A stretch of DNA of 64,000 bases from Bolinopsis microptera (taxonomy: Eukaryota > Ctenophora > Tentaculata > Lobata > Bolinopsidae). Below the pieces are notes generated by a model. It did no database searches, was not told the DNA's origin, and saw only the letters and a program-made list of their open reading frames with translations. Below, piece after piece: positions 62,619 through 64,000 of this stretch; position 1 is the stretch's first letter; every line of letters begins with the position of its first letter. A program made the position numbers and the translations under genes. The stretch spans positions 16,281,337 to 16,345,336 of the forward strand of contig NC_087080.1 in assembly GCF_026151205.1 (NCBI RefSeq). Reading direction: 5' to 3'.

Positions 62619-62964
62619 TCCCAGTTATTGCACCCCTATTTAATGCATTATATTAGCGTAAACAAGAGTGAGATAACAACTTTTACATTATGGACAGTTA
62701 CACACTGATCATGAGAGAATATATTATACAGCGTTGTGTATAGGATGTTCGAGGATGTAATTTATGAAAAAAAGATATTGATAGGTTTAATCCCCAGCTA
62801 ACTTTATTAAATTTAGCAGTTATCTAATTAATATAAGATAACTTATAAAGAAATCTGATTCAAGAATTTTAAAAATCTTTTATTTTATACTGAGAAATTT
62901 TACCGTTTTCTAGAAATATCTACATACAGTATGTATCTACAGCTCTATGTGTTCTGTGTAAAAT

Positions 62965-63060
62965 TATCTTTATCCCGGTTGTTGCGACAAGTAAAAATGC
63001 TCTTATTAGGGAAAGGAGATTACTCGACGTTTCAATGTAACTACATCGTATTCATGATCT
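62965..63060. repeat. Dispersed repeat, copy 2 (partner at 28640-28735)
   Basis: TTGTTGCGACAAGTAAAAAT and GACGTTTCAATGTAACTACA align with the 28.6 kb copy. The frame over it is not treated as a gene. Confidence 0.6.
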
Positions 63061-64000
63061 CAATAAATGTATTTAATAGTAGTTGTGAAAATAGTTTTAA
63101 AACTATTTTAAAAATGGTAATTACTTCTCATATAGGAACGGGTTCTTGTATTGTTACGAGAAATGCGTTTATTTGGTTAAAACTAGGATCATTATTAAAA
63201 GTGTGAAGCTAATCTTATATGGTTACATTTCCGAACACTATCTAATCTTACTCTAGCTATAGGGGTTGTAAGATTGACAATATCTAAGATGATCGGGTAA
63301 ATAATGTTTCTTCGCGCATTTCCTTTAACTAGAAATTAATTATTTTGTTTAGCACAAGATGATTTATTTTATTTTGTAGCTATGTTGTTTTGCTATATTA
63401 TCTTTTAAGTTATGGTGAATTATTCTGATGTACTTTAAATTTCTGCTGGCGATATTATAAATATGGGTTTGATTTAAATATTGTAAAATTACAATAAACG
63501 TCTGTATTTCTTGTATGATTTCCCACCGAACCGCGTTTTCATTGACTCGTAAAACTCGTTTATTTGATTACTGTACTAATAATATCAAACAAACAATTTT
63601 CAAGACTTCAAGAGCTTCTGAGTTCTGACATTATGTTATCTTACGAATATAAATATGTCTCGCAATACTACGTGTGTGTAGTGTGCGTGCAGACCGGCGC
63701 CGTACAATGTTGACAACCTAGTCGCCAGTGGTACTAGCAGAGCGCGGCATACCGCGCGCGACAGAGAGTTCGCCCGTACAATAGTGAACATTTCAAAGAT
63801 GATGATTAATCACTCGACTCGCTCTGATCTATTATTATCAGCAGTTTCCTTGCACTATAGTCCCCCTGTGCTCAGTAGTGCATCTCGCTACAACTTTGTA
63901 CTTGCAGTGGCGCGCGCGCCCGCCATCCGAAACAAGTGCGCCCGCAGCGGCGCGAAAGTTGAAAGTACATGTGATATGGTTAACTTTAAGTAAACACTTG
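63061..64000. other. No firm gene; GC-rich block at the window end
   Basis: 63670-63970 is much richer in CG dinucleotides (GCGCGGCATACCGCGCGCG and similar) than its surroundings, like a CpG-rich promoter or first exon. An open frame ends near 63993, but no start or splice site is convincing. Confidence 0.35.

Noticed and set aside
62931..63206. 91-codon plus-strand frame
   Set aside because: Overlaps a dispersed repeat also present at 28.6 kb and has no recognisable motif.

Overview
The window looks like nuclear DNA from an invertebrate animal. Genes are split by introns with GT-AG borders, the sequence is AT-rich with very long poly-C/poly-G tracts, and most of it is transposons and tandem repeats. 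Three metazoan gene families are recognisable: coactosin, a cyclic-nucleotide-binding-domain (CNBD) protein of the cilia-associated type, and glycerophosphocholine phosphodiesterase GPCPD1. A cnidarian or similar early-branching or marine invertebrate is possible, but I cannot place the species from the sequence. All exon models were made by eye from reading frame, phase and splice sites.

Layout. 0-9.8 kb: the first two exons of a Pro/Ser/Tyr-rich protein (minus) with an E-box-rich upstream region; a 23-copy minisatellite carrying TGACTCA in every unit; the last two exons of an unidentified basic Ser/Pro-rich protein (minus). 9.8-21 kb: almost only mobile DNA, namely a TA-flanked inverted-repeat element, a nested foldback composite, a patchwork of 3-nt-loop hairpin modules, and a 1.85 kb minisatellite with higher-order structure. 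21.5-24.7 kb: a six-exon piece of a CNBD gene (minus), with a 729 bp TTAA-flanked palindrome in one intron. 25-27.8 kb: two more TTAA-flanked elements that share one TTAA. 29.9-30.4 kb: coactosin (minus). 31.9-37.6 kb: a 5'-truncated LINE whose (TAA)n tail is the insertion site of an intact second LINE with Myb-like, reverse transcriptase and restriction-like endonuclease domains. 40.6-44.8 kb: LINE pieces on the minus strand, including an ORF1 that combines coiled coil, AlkB-like dioxygenase and SGNH esterase, joined to ORF2 by an ATGA overlap. 47.6-51.2 kb: four large minisatellites. 51.3-61.2 kb: a GPCPD1 homologue (plus, 13 exons, 588 codons). 61.2-64 kb: small inverted-repeat elements, including a 159 bp DNA cloverleaf.

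Most notable: (1) an apparent AlkB-like domain with all key residues inside a LINE ORF1, next to an esterase; (2) in the GPCPD1 gene, four introns start with tandem arrays whose unit contains the exon end plus the 5' splice site (68, 29, 8 and 2 donors), and one intron ends with three copies of its 3' splice site; (3) hairpin elements with 8-9 bp target duplications, one with an apparent paralogous empty site in the window; (4) a cloverleaf element whose helices abut with no unpaired bases between them.
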